A stretch of 64,000 nucleotides of DNA from Roseibium sp. MMSF_3412 (GTDB lineage Bacteria; Pseudomonadota; Alphaproteobacteria; Rhizobiales; Stappiaceae), in the NCBI RefSeq assembly GCF_030733265.1, contig NZ_JASHJI010000001.1, positions 744,001 to 808,000 of the forward strand. The letters are read 5' to 3'. Made by a program: the position numbers and the translations under genes. Every line of letters starts with the position of its first letter. The first letter of the stretch is position 1. The notes beneath the pieces are model-generated. The model searched no databases. It saw only the letters and a list, made by a program, of their open reading frames with translations, and was not told where the DNA came from. This document shows, piece by piece, positions 33,924 through 43,461 of the stretch.

Positions 33924-34775
33924 ATGCGTCTCGACATAATAAGAAACTGTGCACTGACAGTTGCGAAAGTGCTGTCCCTTCCAGCAGCGGCCATGCTGCT
34001 TATCCTACCCGCCGAAGCCCGTGATCTCCGGCCGGCGATGCCTGCGACCGCAAATCTCTCGTACGATCCGGCCAACGAGGTCGACGTGGAACTCGTACTC
34101 GCGGTTGATATCTCACAATCCATGGACACAGAAGAGCAGGAAATCCAGCGAGCCGGCTATGTTGCCGCTCTCACCTCGCGGGAATTCATCGACGCCATCC
34201 AGGTCGGTCCGATCGGCCGGGTCGCCGTGACCTATATGGAATGGGGCGGCGTCGACGAGCACTTCATCGTCGCCGACTGGACTGTCGTCAAGGACGCGGC
34301 CACAGCCTCACACTTCGCCTCCAAGATCGCGGAAGCCCCCTTGAGGCAAGTCCAGCGGACGTCCATCGTGTCGGCGCTGGAAAAGTCCGTCGAACTGGTC
34401 CAGACCAACCAGTATATGGGTCTGCGCAGGGTGATCGACATTTCAGGAGACGGTCCCAACAACCAGGGCGGCTCCGTCACCGAAATGCGGGACCGCATGG
34501 TCGCCGCGGGCGTGACAATCAACGGCTTGCCGCTGATGATGAAGACCAACAAGAACTCCTGGCAGGCGATGCTGAACCTCGATCACTACTATGAAGACTG
34601 CGTGATCGGCGGACCGGGCTCCTTTGCCATACCCGTCCGGTCGAAGGAAGGCTTCGCGGATGCCATCAGAATGAAGCTTGTCCTTGAGATTGCCGGCCTG
34701 CACCTCAAGGAACCCGATCCCTATTTTCAGAGAGTTTCTGGCCGCGAACCGGTCCGGTGCAACCTTTTCGACTAA
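33924..34775 (+). CDS. Secreted von Willebrand factor A-domain protein, DUF1194
   Basis: The protein has 283 residues from the ATG at 33924, which has AAGGAGAAACCA upstream; a longer in-frame start at 33885 was rejected. A signal peptide (VLSLPAAAMLLILPAEA) is followed by a vWA domain filling the rest. The metal site DxSxS is intact in LAVDISQSMDTEE (about residue 62 onward). Other segments are VAVTYMEWGGVDEHF, RRVIDISGDGPNNQGG and VTINGLPLM, with a C-terminal Cys pair (EDCVIGG, VRCNLFD). The function is unknown; vWA proteins bind partners through a metal ion. It is a single-gene unit with its own sigma-54-like promoter and a strong terminator. Confidence 0.88.
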   Translation: MRLDIIRNCALTVAKVLSLPAAAMLLILPAEARDLRPAMPATANLSYDPANEVDVELVLAVDISQSMDTEEQEIQRAGYVAALTSREFIDAIQVGPIGRVAVTYMEWGGVDEHFIVADWTVVKDAATASHFASKIAEAPLRQVQRTSIVSALEKSVELVQTNQYMGLRRVIDISGDGPNNQGGSVTEMRDRMVAAGVTINGLPLMMKTNKNSWQAMLNLDHYYEDCVIGGPGSFAIPVRSKEGFADAIRMKLVLEIAGLHLKEPDPYFQRVSGREPVRCNLFD

Positions 34776-34802
34776 GTCAGCCACGTCTTCTCCCTATCGA
34801 CT

Positions 34803-34833
34803 GCCGCGCTCCGGAAAGGGCGCGGCTTTTTTT
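34803..34833 (+). terminator. Rho-independent terminator after the DUF1194 gene
   Basis: The stem GCCGCGC (34803-34809) pairs with GCGCGGC (34820-34826), extended by a partly paired loop, and is followed by seven T residues (34827-34833). It begins 28 bases after the stop codon. Confidence 0.85.
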
Positions 34834-34960
34834 GTCGTCCGAATTTTTTCACCGAAATCGACCCTTTCCGCTTTCTTCCGGCGCTTCACCCTTTGCGTAG
34901 TGCCGACTTTGCGGCTAATAACCAATCCGCCCATCCGTCTTGCCGCAAAGAGGATCCCGA

Positions 34961-35392
34961 ATGCCAGCCACGCCGACACTTGCCCTTGTTGCGCATGATG
35001 CGAAAAAGGATGCAATGGTGGATTTCGCCGTGCGCCACCGCGAAAAACTGTCTGCGTTCAGTCTGGTCGGCACGGGTACAACCGGCGGCCGCGTCCTGGA
35101 AGCCTGTCCGGAGCTGACGCTTGAACGGCTCAAGAGCGGCCCGCTCGGCGGCGATCAGCAACTGGGTGCGATGATCGCCGAGGGTAAGCTGCAGGGTCTG
35201 TTCTTCTTCGTGGACCCGCTTTCCCCGATGCCGCATGATGTGGATGTCAAGGCGCTGATGCGGCTGGCGCTCGTTTATGACATTCCAATGGCCCTCAACG
35301 AATCCACGGCTGACATCCTGCTTCGGTCGGCACGCCTGCAGGGGCTTCAGACAACATCCGATACGCCTGAGGTCGGTACGTCCAAATCATGA
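34961..35392 (+). CDS. mgsA: Methylglyoxal synthase
   Basis: The protein has 143 residues from the ATG at 34961 ([20 protein letters not shown]), with AGAGGATCCCGA upstream. It has the family phosphate-binding [12 protein letters not shown], the catalytic [16 protein letters not shown] with the active-site Asp, and the C-terminal [19 protein letters not shown]. It converts dihydroxyacetone phosphate to methylglyoxal and phosphate, a bypass used when sugar phosphates build up. Its stop overlaps the glucokinase start (ATGA), so the two are translationally coupled. Confidence 0.95.
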   Translation: MPATPTLALVAHDAKKDAMVDFAVRHREKLSAFSLVGTGTTGGRVLEACPELTLERLKSGPLGGDQQLGAMIAEGKLQGLFFFVDPLSPMPHDVDVKALMRLALVYDIPMALNESTADILLRSARLQGLQTTSDTPEVGTSKS

Positions 35393-36432
35393 ATTGCTCG
35401 CCAGGTTCCAAGTCCTTCGCCTATCCCGTTCTGGTCGCCGATATCGGCGGCACCAATGCCCGTTTTGCGCTTGTAGACAGCAGCGAAACGCCCACACGCA
35501 TGTGCGGCAAGACCGCGACAGCCGATCATCCGGACATTTCCTCCGCGATCCGGAGCGCCGTTTTTCCCGAGGCAGAGGAAAAGCCGAAAACCGCGATAAT
35601 CGCCGTTGCCGGTCCGGTGACGGGCGACGTCATCCCTCTGACCAATGCCGCGTGGGTAATCGAGCCTCTCAAGATGATTGCCGATCTCGGTCTGGAGGAG
35701 GTTATCGTCCTCAACGACTTCGAGGCGCAGGCTCTCGCCCTGCCGGGCTATAGCGGCGCGGATATCGAACAGGTGGGGACCGGCTCCATCCGGGCGAACA
35801 GCGCCAAATTCGTGCTCGGACCCGGAACCGGGCTCGGTGCCGCCGCGATGATTTTCGCTGCAGGCTCCTGGGTCCCCGTTCCCGGCGAAGGCGGACATGT
35901 CGAACTCGGGCCGGTCAGTGAAGAAGATGTCCAGATCTGGCCCCATATCGAACGTGTTGGCGGCCGCATCGGCGCGGAGCAGCTTCTCAGCGGGACGGGC
36001 CTGCCGCGTCTTGCCCGGGCAGTTGGTGTCTGGATGAACGCCGAAAGGTCCTTCGACACACCCGCCACGATCACACAGGCGGCGGAAGACAACGATCCGG
36101 TTGCGGTCAAGACGCTCAACATCTTTGCGCGAAGCCTCGGACGTGTTGCAGGCGATTGCGCCCTTACCGTTCTGGCACGCGGCGGTGTTTATCTCACGGG
36201 TGGTATCACTCCCCGAATATCGCGGTTTCTGACCGACGGAGGCTTCCGGTCCGCGTTTGAGGCAAAGTCGCCGCATGAAGCGCTGATGGGCAAGATCCCG
36301 ACCTTCATCGTGCGCCATCCCGACCCGGCTCTGGAAGGACTTGCCTCCTTTGCCCGCGAGCCGAACGCCTTTGCGGTCGACATGCAGGGGCGTCAGTGGA
36401 AAGCAGCCGGCAGCGCGTCGCTTCGGGGCTAG
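35389..36432 (+). CDS. glk: Glucokinase (Glk family)
   Basis: The 347-residue protein has the phosphate-1 motif [15 protein letters not shown], the glucose-binding [17 protein letters not shown], the adenosine motif [12 protein letters not shown] and the ExGH-like [10 protein letters not shown]. This is the non-ROK, E. coli Glk type. It phosphorylates glucose with ATP. The pairing with mgsA links sugar entry and the methylglyoxal bypass. It is followed by hrpB after 11 bases, possibly as one transcript. Confidence 0.94.
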   Translation: MNCSPGSKSFAYPVLVADIGGTNARFALVDSSETPTRMCGKTATADHPDISSAIRSAVFPEAEEKPKTAIIAVAGPVTGDVIPLTNAAWVIEPLKMIADLGLEEVIVLNDFEAQALALPGYSGADIEQVGTGSIRANSAKFVLGPGTGLGAAAMIFAAGSWVPVPGEGGHVELGPVSEEDVQIWPHIERVGGRIGAEQLLSGTGLPRLARAVGVWMNAERSFDTPATITQAAEDNDPVAVKTLNIFARSLGRVAGDCALTVLARGGVYLTGGITPRISRFLTDGGFRSAFEAKSPHEALMGKIPTFIVRHPDPALEGLASFAREPNAFAVDMQGRQWKAAGSASLRG

Positions 36433-36443
36433 GACACAAGGCC

Positions 36444-38915
36444 ATGGCCGGGTCCCGCACATTCTCGTCCAGACTTCCGATAGATGCGGTGCTGCCGGAT
36501 CTGCAGCAGATCCTTCAGGACAATACAAACGCGGTGCTGGTAGCGGAGCCGGGTGCGGGCAAGACAACGCGCGTACCCCTGGCCCTGCTCGATGCGCCAT
36601 GGCGGCGCGACGGCAAGATCCTGGTTCTGGAACCGCGCAGGCTTGCCGCGCGCGCAGCCGCGCGGCGGTTGGCGGGCGAGCTTGGTGAAAGACCCGGAGA
36701 AACGGTCGGCTACAGGGTCCGCATGGAAACCAGGGTCAGTTCCAGAACCCGCATCGAAGTCATCACCGAAGGCGTGTTCACGCGGCTCATCCTCGACGAT
36801 CCGGAGCTGACCGGCATCGCGGCCATCCTGTTTGACGAATTTCACGAGCGCTCGCTTGACGGAGATCTCGGGCTGGCGCTGGCGCTTGACGTGCAATCGG
36901 CCTTGCGCGAAGACCTGCGGCTCGTGCCCATGTCGGCGACGCTGGATGCCGCCTCCATATCGGATCTGCTCGGCAACGCCCCGGTTCTGGAAAGCAAGGG
37001 ACGCAGTTTCCCGGTCGAAACGCACTATCTCGGCCGCGATCCGAAGGCCCGGATCGAACCGCAGATTGCCCGAGCGATCCACCAGGCCTTGCATGAGGAA
37101 ACAGGGTCGCTCCTGGTGTTTCTCCCCGGACAGGGTGAAATCCGGCGGGTCGCGGATCTTCTGTCGGGCAAGATCCCCGCACATTGCAAGGTCGCGCCGC
37201 TTTACGGCGGTCTCGATGCAAGGGAACAGGATGCAGCGATAAAGCCTGCGGAAGACGGGACACGGAAGATCGTTCTCGCCAGCGCAATCGCCCAGACATC
37301 GCTGACGATCGAGGGCGTCCGCGTCGTGATCGATAGTGGTCTTGCCCGCGTGCCGAAATACGAACCCCAGACCGGCCTCACCCGTCTTGAAACCGTGCGC
37401 GTGTCGCGCGCGTCCGCGGACCAGCGCCGCGGACGGGCCGGAAGAACAGAATCTGGCGTCTGTTACCGGCTCTGGGACAAAGCCCAGACGATGGCTCTGC
37501 CCGCAACCGAAGCTCCGGAGATCCTGGAAGCCGATCTGACCGGCCTCGTCCTCGATCTCGCGGCCTGGGGAACCCTCGACCCGGCCAGCCTGTCTTTCGC
37601 TGATCCGCCACCGGCGGCCGCCTGGAACGAGGCGAAATTCCTCTTGTCGGATCTTCACGCAATTGATGCGTCCGGTCACCTGACGCATGAAGGCAAGGCT
37701 CTTTCAAATCTGCCGCTTCATCCGCGCCTGGCACACATGCTGATCCAAGGCATTTCCCGGGGAGCCGGACATACAGCGGCACTCATTGCATTGTGTCTGT
37801 CCGAACCCGGTCTCGGCGGGCGCGACCCGGACCTGCGCGCGCGGCTGCGCTCCTTGCGGCATGACAAGGGGCAGCGCGCGAAGGATGGCCGGGCCCTGGC
37901 GGCAAGGTGGCTCAAGCAGGCCGGTGGCGGCGGCACCGACATCGACATTGAGAGCGCGGGGCTCCTGCTCGCGCTCGCCTATCCGGACCGGGTCGCGCAG
38001 GCCCGCGGGCAGACCGGCCGCTTCCGGCTTGCCAACGGACGCGGGGCAGAGCTGGAGCAGGCACACGCCCTTGCCGGGGAACGGTTCCTTGTCGTCGCGG
38101 ACGTCCAGGGCAAGGCCGCCAATGGCCGTATCCAGCTTTGCGCACCGATCTCGAAAGAAGAGATCGAGGACCTTTTTGCCGGGGACATCGTCGAGGAGGA
38201 AGATGTTCAGCTCACGCCCGAGGGTGCGCTCAAGGCCCGGCGCGTGACACGCTACAAGGCGGTGGAGCTACAGACGGCGGCGATCAAGTCCGCTTCGCCG
38301 GACGCCGTCGAGACAGCCCTCCTCAAGGAGATCTGCCGCCGTGGCATAGCCCGGCTGCCGTGGAGCAAAGATCAGCTTCGCCTGCGCAAGCGGGTCGCCT
38401 ACGTTCGTGACAACGGTGCCGCCGATCTTCCGGACCTGAGCGACCAGCATCTTCTGGCAACCCTTGATGACTGGCTGAAGCCTTATCTGTCCGGGCTGAC
38501 CACGATCGGCGCCGTCGATGCCGTGGTCCTCGGAATCGCGCTTTCCGGCCTTCTGCCCTATGATGCTTCGGCAAGACTGGAGGCGCTTGCCCCGTCCCAC
38601 TTCACGGCCCCCACCGGCAGCAAGGTGCCGATCGACTATGGTGCAGCCGCAGGGCCGACGCTGTCGATCCGTGTCCAGGAACTGTTTGGCCTCACGCAGC
38701 ATCCGAGCGTCTGTGACGGGAAACTGCCGCTGATCCTGGAACTGCTGTCCCCCGCGCAACGACCGATCCAGGTCACAAAAGACCTGCCCGGCTTCTGGGC
38801 GGGATCCTGGGCGGATGTAAAAGCCGACATGAAGGGCCGCTATCCGAAACACCCCTGGCCGGATGACCCGATGCAAGCAGAAGCGACACGGCGGGCGAAA
38901 CCGAGGGGGAAGTGA
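36444..38915 (+). CDS. hrpB: ATP-dependent RNA helicase HrpB
   Basis: The protein has 823 residues from the ATG at 36444 (CACAAGG upstream); an in-frame ATG at 36396 lies inside glk and was rejected. It is a DExH helicase with Walker A AEPGAGKTTRVPLALL (about 33-48), motif II DEFHERSLDGDLGLAL, motif III SATLD, and motif VI QRRGRAGRTESGVCYRLW. A winged-helix/HA2 region and the HrpB-specific C-terminal domain follow, with the conserved DYGAAAGPTLSIRVQELFG (about 735) and the final HPWPDDPMQAEATRRAKPRG. The family's cellular role is poorly defined. Confidence 0.95.
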   Translation: MAGSRTFSSRLPIDAVLPDLQQILQDNTNAVLVAEPGAGKTTRVPLALLDAPWRRDGKILVLEPRRLAARAAARRLAGELGERPGETVGYRVRMETRVSSRTRIEVITEGVFTRLILDDPELTGIAAILFDEFHERSLDGDLGLALALDVQSALREDLRLVPMSATLDAASISDLLGNAPVLESKGRSFPVETHYLGRDPKARIEPQIARAIHQALHEETGSLLVFLPGQGEIRRVADLLSGKIPAHCKVAPLYGGLDAREQDAAIKPAEDGTRKIVLASAIAQTSLTIEGVRVVIDSGLARVPKYEPQTGLTRLETVRVSRASADQRRGRAGRTESGVCYRLWDKAQTMALPATEAPEILEADLTGLVLDLAAWGTLDPASLSFADPPPAAAWNEAKFLLSDLHAIDASGHLTHEGKALSNLPLHPRLAHMLIQGISRGAGHTAALIALCLSEPGLGGRDPDLRARLRSLRHDKGQRAKDGRALAARWLKQAGGGGTDIDIESAGLLLALAYPDRVAQARGQTGRFRLANGRGAELEQAHALAGERFLVVADVQGKAANGRIQLCAPISKEEIEDLFAGDIVEEEDVQLTPEGALKARRVTRYKAVELQTAAIKSASPDAVETALLKEICRRGIARLPWSKDQLRLRKRVAYVRDNGAADLPDLSDQHLLATLDDWLKPYLSGLTTIGAVDAVVLGIALSGLLPYDASARLEALAPSHFTAPTGSKVPIDYGAAAGPTLSIRVQELFGLTQHPSVCDGKLPLILELLSPAQRPIQVTKDLPGFWAGSWADVKADMKGRYPKHPWPDDPMQAEATRRAKPRGK

Positions 38916-39074
38916 GTTCTCGTGGTTGTGTTCCCCGTCTGTTGAGCTATTCAGACGCGACGCTGCAATGGGCCAGCCCAACAGCAATCGTGGTCATGCG
39001 ATAGCACGGTCCTGGTATTCATGCCGCTTCATTCCACACCCGCTGGAATTTCGCGCGGAACCCTTACGACATGG

Positions 39075-39397
39075 ATTGCAGGGTCAAGCCCACTGCTGTC
39101 CGGTTTAACCCGGCAATGATCTATTGCGGCGATCCCTGGTCGATGAACTTGTCATCCCTGCTGAAGCGGAGCGGAAGGCAGGGAACCAGTACCCTCTTGT
39201 TTCTCCATCGTCATCTAACCTGCGGCGACACGGCGTACTGGATCCCGGTCTTGCCGCACATGCGTCAAACCGGGACGACAAATCCGGGAAGCAAGTCTGT
39301 TACCCGACTTGGTGTCGATCGGAATTGTGAAGCTTCTCAACGGCATAAGTTCGATCGCAACTTCTAAACCGGACAGCAGTGGATCAAGCCCTGCAAT
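39075..39397. repeat. Compound inverted-repeat element, MITE-like
   Basis: 33-base arms at 39075-39107 and 39365-39397 are inverted copies, identical except for a central 7-base block (TCAAGCC versus CTTGATC in the same reading). Nested inside are two facing copies of another palindrome of the GTCRTCCC...GGGAWCCAGTA type, at about 39151-39191 and 39237-39280. No ORF for a transposase is present. It could be a mobile miniature element or an mRNA 3'-end structure. Confidence 0.65.
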
Positions 39398-39422
39398 GAC
39401 GGAGAAAGACGAGGCGCAAAGG

Positions 39423-39530
39423 CCTCATCCTGAGGAAGCGCGGGAGCGCTGTCTCGAAGGATGCAAGGCTTGTTCAGAGCCATGTGGCCCATCCTTCGAG
39501 ACGGACCTGACGGTCCTTCTCAGGATGAGG
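39423..39530. repeat. CCTCATCCTGAGG-type palindromic intergenic repeat
   Basis: The left arm starts CCTCATCCTGAGGAAGC and ends TCTCGAAGGATG; the right arm mirrors it, with CATCCTTCGAGA and a terminal CTCAGGATGAGG. About 108 bases form a long imperfect hairpin. The same arm pattern is, from memory, widespread between genes in rhizobial genomes. Confidence 0.7.
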
Positions 39531-39574
39531 TTGTTTTATTGGGCGGGCCGTTGCGAAGAGGTGGAAGCGAAAGT

Positions 39575-39685
39575 CCCCTCTCGCGCCGGGAGAGGGTCAG
39601 GGTGAGGGGTCGGAAGTTGGTTTTCCCGCCGTGGTTTGTCCCCTCACCCGGCGCATGCGCGCCGACCTCTCCCGCCGGGCGAGGT
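39575..39685. repeat. CCCTCTC...GAGAGGG/GGTGAGGGG palindromic intergenic repeat
   Basis: The inner arms GGGTGAGGGG (39600-39609) and CCCCTCACCC (39640-39649) are perfect complements. The outer arms CTCGCGCCGGGAGAGG and CCTCTCCCGCCGGGCGAG pair with small differences. It ends about 40 bases before the putA stop, so it may shape the 3' end of the putA mRNA. Confidence 0.65.
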
Positions 39686-39724
39686 ATTTTAAGCCCAGCG
39701 ATCATATGACCCGTTCGGGCCCGC

Positions 39725-42700
39725 TCAATCGTCCGAGGCGGCGACGAGGCTGGCGTTGCCGCCGGCGGCGGCGGTGTTGATGGAAACCACCTGCTCCAAT
39801 GCGAAACGGGTCAGGTAGATTGGGCCACCCGCCTTAGGCCCGGTTCCGGAAAGGCCCGACCCACCAAAGGGCTGGGTGCCAACGACAGCGCCGATGGTGT
39901 TGCGGTTGACATAGACATTGCCGACGGAGAGCCGGTCGACGACTTTCTTGACCGTTGCGTCAATGCGGCTGTGAACGCCGAGCGTGAGCCCGTACCCGGT
40001 AGACGCGATCTGGTCGAGAACCCGGTCAATGTCGCCGGCCTTGTAACGCACCACGTGCAGAACCGGACCGAAGACCTCCCGGGTCAGCGCTTCGGCCTTG
40101 TCGAGCTCAATGATGTGCGGCGCGACCCAGGAGCCGTTGGCAAGATCTCCATCTGGTGTTTTGCCGGCAAAGCGAAGTGTCTGGCTATCACTCATGTCGT
40201 GAATATGCGCCATGATATTGTCTCGGGCCTCGTCGTCAATCACCGGGCCGATATCCGTTGACGGCTGGCGCGGATCCCCAAGACTGAGTTCCTTCGCCGC
40301 GCCCTCGAGCATCGCAAGCAGCGTGTCGGCGACGTCGTCCTGAACATAGAGCAGGCGAAGCGCCGAGCAGCGCTGACCGGCGGAGCGGAACGCGGACATC
40401 ATGACATCGTCACAGACCTGTTCCGGCAGCGCGGTTGCATCCACCAGCATGGCGTTGATGCCGCCGGTCTCGGCAATCAGAGGTACGATCGGGCCGCGTT
40501 TGGCCGCGAGCGTTCCGTTGATCGCCCAGGCGGTTTCGGTCGACCCGGTGAAGGCAACACCGGCGACGGCCGGATGCGAGGTCAGCGCAGCGCCGATATC
40601 GCCTTCGCCCGGCACGAGAAAGAAGGCGTCTTCGGGGATCCCGGCCTGGTACATCAGCTTGGCGGTCTCAAAGGCAATCAGCGGCGTCTGCTCCGCCGGC
40701 TTTGCAACAACCGCATTGCCGCCGAGAAGTGCGGCGCTGATCTGTCCGAGGAAAATGGCGAGCGGGAAGTTCCAGGGCGATATGCAAACAAAGACGCCCC
40801 TGCCGCGATAGCGGTAACGGTTCTCCTCGCCGGTCGGGCCCGGCATCAGCCGGCCCTCGCCGAACAGCGTTCTGGCCTCGTTGGCATAGTAGCGGCAGAA
40901 GTCGACGGCCTCGCGGATTTCGGCAATGCCGTCCGGCAGACATTTTCCCGCTTCCATGGAGAGGATCATCATCAGCCGGTCGCGCTTTTCCTCCAGCAGA
41001 TCACCGAGGCGTTCGAGGCATGCTGCCCGTTCATTGACAGGTTTGCGCGACCAGGCCTCGAAACCCTTCTGTGCTTCGTCGATGGCCCTGCGCGCTGTCT
41101 GCGTGTCGGCGAAACGGACTGTCCCAACTTTTGTGGTGCCGTCCATCGGCGCAAAGACCGGGTGCGCCTCGCCGTTTGCGGTGAGCCCCTTGCCAAGAGG
41201 ACCGGCGTCCGTGAACGGTGCGTGCGTCCGGGCCATGCCGCCGACTAGCGCATTGCGTTCGGCGGCACAGCCGAATTCGACGCCCTCCGCGTTGCGGCGG
41301 CTGTCGCCATAAAGATCGACCGGCAGCGGGATCGAGCGATTGACCGCATGATGGCCGTTGTCGAGGATTTCTGCCGGGCGTTTCAGCATGGCATCAACGG
41401 AAACGGAGCTATCGCCGACAATGGTCACGAAGGACGAATTGGCGCCGTTTTCCAGAAGACGGCGCACGAGATAGGCCAGAAGGTCCTTGTATCCGCCGAC
41501 AGGGGCGTAGATCCGGGTTGGAAAGCCGTCGCGCTCGCAGACGGACTTGTAAAGGCTCTCCCCCATTCCGTGCAGGCGCTGGAACTCGTAGCCATCGGAC
41601 GAACCTCCGGCAAGCTCGATGATCTGCGCGACCGTCAGGGCATTGTGGGTGGCAAATTGCGGGTAGAGGACATCCCTTGCTGCAAGCATGCGCTTGGCGC
41701 AGCACAGATAGGAGAGATCGGTCGCCGCCTTGCGGGTGAAAACCGGATAGCCGTCGACACCCTCTTCCTGGGCCCGCTTGACTTCCGTGTCCCAGTAAGC
41801 GCCCTTGACGAGACGCACCATGAGCTTGCGGCCGCTCTTGCGGGCTGCGCCGACGAGCCAGTCGATCACGTCGGCACCGCGCTTCTGATACGCCTGCACC
41901 GCAAGGCCAAAGCCGTCCCAGCCTTCGGTCACGGGATCGGCGAGCAGAGCCGCGATCACGTCGAGCGAAATCTCCAGCCGGTCGGCCTCTTCGGCATCGA
42001 CCGTGAAATTGAGGTTCCTGTCTTTCGCCATCTGCACGAGTTCGCGCAGTTTCGGCAGCAATTCGTCACGGACGCGCTCGCCGTTGACGGCTTCATAGCG
42101 CGGGTGCAGTGCGGACAGTTTGACCGAAATCCCGGGCCTGTTCGGCAGCGCCTCGTCGCCCGCCGATTTTCCAATGGCCTCAATGGCATTGCCATAGGAC
42201 TGGAAGTAGCGCTCCGCGTCCCTGGCCGTGCGTGCGCCCTCGCCCAGCATATCGTAGGAATAGCGGTAGCCCCTGGCTTCCTGGACCTTTGCACGCTCCA
42301 GCGCTTTTTCGATCGTCTCACCCAGCACGAACTGATGCCCCAGCAGGGTCATGGCCTTGCGCGTTGCGACACGCACGGTCGGCATGCCCATCCGCTTGAC
42401 GAGGCTGGAGAGGATGCTCTGCGGCGTATCGCCCGGATGAAGCAGGCGGGAGGTCACGCCCAGCGCCCAGGATGATGCGGACACGAGCCAGGTGTCGGAC
42501 TTGTGGCCAGACGGGTCATCGAACCGGGCAGCGGCAAGCTTGTCCTCAATCAGTTTGTCTGCGGTGCCGGCATCTGGAACGCGCAGCAATGCCTCTGCCA
42601 GCACCATCATGGCAAGGCCTTCGCGGGTGGTCAGGCCGAACTCGCGCATGAAGTCCTCGACCCCACCCAGACCGACCTGCACAGCGCGCATGTCCTGGAT

Positions 42701-42865
42701 ATAGCCGCGCGCGCGCTGATCGATCAGCTTCTCGACAACCGGATCACCCGCCGCTTCCTTCAGAAGCGCTTCGACGGTTTTGCGTTCATCCGGAGCATAG
42801 GCAGAGCGGAACGGCACCAGGTCCGCATCGTTCATCGTTGTCATTGCGGCAGCGGCTGCGGGCAT
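39725..42865 (-). CDS. putA: Bifunctional PutA: proline dehydrogenase / glutamate-semialdehyde dehydrogenase
   Basis: The protein has 1046 residues from the ATG at 42865; GGGAGG lies just upstream, so an in-frame GTG two codons earlier is not used. The proline dehydrogenase barrel is at about 180-480 (FTVDAEEADRLEISLDVIAA, RLVKGAYWDTEVKRAQ). The aldehyde dehydrogenase is at about 560-1030, with GNAVVAKPAEQTPLIA, Glu in PLIAETGGINAML and catalytic Cys in SAGQRCSALRLLY. It lacks the N-terminal ribbon-helix-helix DNA-binding domain of enteric PutA, so control probably falls to the divergent Lrp-type gene. It oxidises proline to glutamate at the membrane. Confidence 0.96.
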   Translation of the reverse strand: MPAAAAAMTTMNDADLVPFRSAYAPDERKTVEALLKEAAGDPVVEKLIDQRARGYIQDMRAVQVGLGGVEDFMREFGLTTREGLAMMVLAEALLRVPDAGTADKLIEDKLAAARFDDPSGHKSDTWLVSASSWALGVTSRLLHPGDTPQSILSSLVKRMGMPTVRVATRKAMTLLGHQFVLGETIEKALERAKVQEARGYRYSYDMLGEGARTARDAERYFQSYGNAIEAIGKSAGDEALPNRPGISVKLSALHPRYEAVNGERVRDELLPKLRELVQMAKDRNLNFTVDAEEADRLEISLDVIAALLADPVTEGWDGFGLAVQAYQKRGADVIDWLVGAARKSGRKLMVRLVKGAYWDTEVKRAQEEGVDGYPVFTRKAATDLSYLCCAKRMLAARDVLYPQFATHNALTVAQIIELAGGSSDGYEFQRLHGMGESLYKSVCERDGFPTRIYAPVGGYKDLLAYLVRRLLENGANSSFVTIVGDSSVSVDAMLKRPAEILDNGHHAVNRSIPLPVDLYGDSRRNAEGVEFGCAAERNALVGGMARTHAPFTDAGPLGKGLTANGEAHPVFAPMDGTTKVGTVRFADTQTARRAIDEAQKGFEAWSRKPVNERAACLERLGDLLEEKRDRLMMILSMEAGKCLPDGIAEIREAVDFCRYYANEARTLFGEGRLMPGPTGEENRYRYRGRGVFVCISPWNFPLAIFLGQISAALLGGNAVVAKPAEQTPLIAFETAKLMYQAGIPEDAFFLVPGEGDIGAALTSHPAVAGVAFTGSTETAWAINGTLAAKRGPIVPLIAETGGINAMLVDATALPEQVCDDVMMSAFRSAGQRCSALRLLYVQDDVADTLLAMLEGAAKELSLGDPRQPSTDIGPVIDDEARDNIMAHIHDMSDSQTLRFAGKTPDGDLANGSWVAPHIIELDKAEALTREVFGPVLHVVRYKAGDIDRVLDQIASTGYGLTLGVHSRIDATVKKVVDRLSVGNVYVNRNTIGAVVGTQPFGGSGLSGTGPKAGGPIYLTRFALEQVVSINTAAAGGNASLVAASDD

Positions 42866-42901
42866 GAGCACCTCCCAATACGCCTCATCAAGCGGGATCA
42901 G

Positions 42902-42920
42902 ATTATTTCTCTAGAATAAT
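42902..42920. promoter_or_regulatory. Dyad in the putA/putR divergent promoter, candidate Lrp-type site
   Basis: ATTATT-TCTCTAG-AATAAT is a 6-base AT-rich inverted repeat with a 7-base spacer, in the 140-base gap between putA and its divergent regulator. AT-rich dyads of about this size suit Lrp/AsnC proteins. The related sequence TTTTAGAGAATTTC just before the regulator start may be a second, weaker site. Confidence 0.45.
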
Positions 42921-43005
42921 GCAAATTAATCGGATGTTTTCACTGTTTTTCAGCCTTAGTTCCGTTTATTGTGTCGCCCGTTGAAAAATTTTAGAGAATT
43001 TCATA

Positions 43006-43461
43006 ATGCTGAATGCGACTGACCGGAGAATCCTGAAAGTGCTGCAGGAAGACGGGCGCGTTACCAACACGGACCTCGCCGAGCGGGTCAGCCTGTCGCC
43101 GACCGCAACGGCGGAGCGCATGAAGCGTCTTGTGCGCGAAGGCTACATAGAAGGATTCTCGGCGACACTCGATCCGAGGAAGGTCGAGCGCGGCCTTCTG
43201 GTGTTCGTCGAGATCCGGCTTGAGAGAACGTCGCCGGAAATCTTCGACGCGTTCAAACGTGCAGTTGAACGCGCCCCGGACATCCTTGAGTGTCACATGG
43301 TGGCCGGCGGCTTCGATTACCTCATGAAAAGCCGCGTCAGGGACATGGAAGCCTACAGGGCGTTCCTGTCCGACGTGGTTCTCGCCCTTCCCGGCGTCCG
43401 CGAAACACATACCTATGCCGTCATGGAAGAAATCAAGGACACGCATATACTGCCCGTGTGA
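43006..43461 (+). CDS. putR: Lrp/AsnC-family regulator, likely PutR
   Basis: The 151-residue protein has an AsnC-type winged HTH at about 20-42 (TNTDLAERVSLSPTATAERM) and a C-terminal RAM domain with LECHMVAGGFDYLMKSRV and ETHTYAVMEEIKD. It is divergent from putA. In Agrobacterium and Rhodobacter such a gene (PutR) activates putA in response to proline, which is the likely role here. The size is normal for the family. Confidence 0.9.
   Translation: MLNATDRRILKVLQEDGRVTNTDLAERVSLSPTATAERMKRLVREGYIEGFSATLDPRKVERGLLVFVEIRLERTSPEIFDAFKRAVERAPDILECHMVAGGFDYLMKSRVRDMEAYRAFLSDVVLALPGVRETHTYAVMEEIKDTHILPV

Larger units (their letters stand above)
38916..39724. other. 809-base gene-free block of palindromic repeats between hrpB and putA
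   Basis: The block lies between convergent genes. It holds at least three different palindromic elements (39075-39397, 39423-39530, 39575-39685). Short ORFs through it are low-quality translations of the repeats, and I support no gene here. The first 150 bases after hrpB show nothing I recognise. Confidence 0.75.

Noticed and set aside
33581..34129. 182-residue minus-strand open frame upstream of the DUF1194 gene
   Set aside because: It has no ribosome site or domain and overlaps the sigma-54 promoter and the signal peptide region of the real gene.
35347..36600. 417-residue minus-strand open frame
   Set aside because: It is antisense to glk and the start of hrpB and shows no family features.
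39075..39685. CRISPR array
   Set aside because: The repeats are inverted palindromes of different families, not evenly spaced direct repeats, and no cas genes are present.
38863..39709. Several short plus-strand ORFs after hrpB
   Set aside because: They translate palindromic repeats, have no ribosome sites and no recognisable domains.
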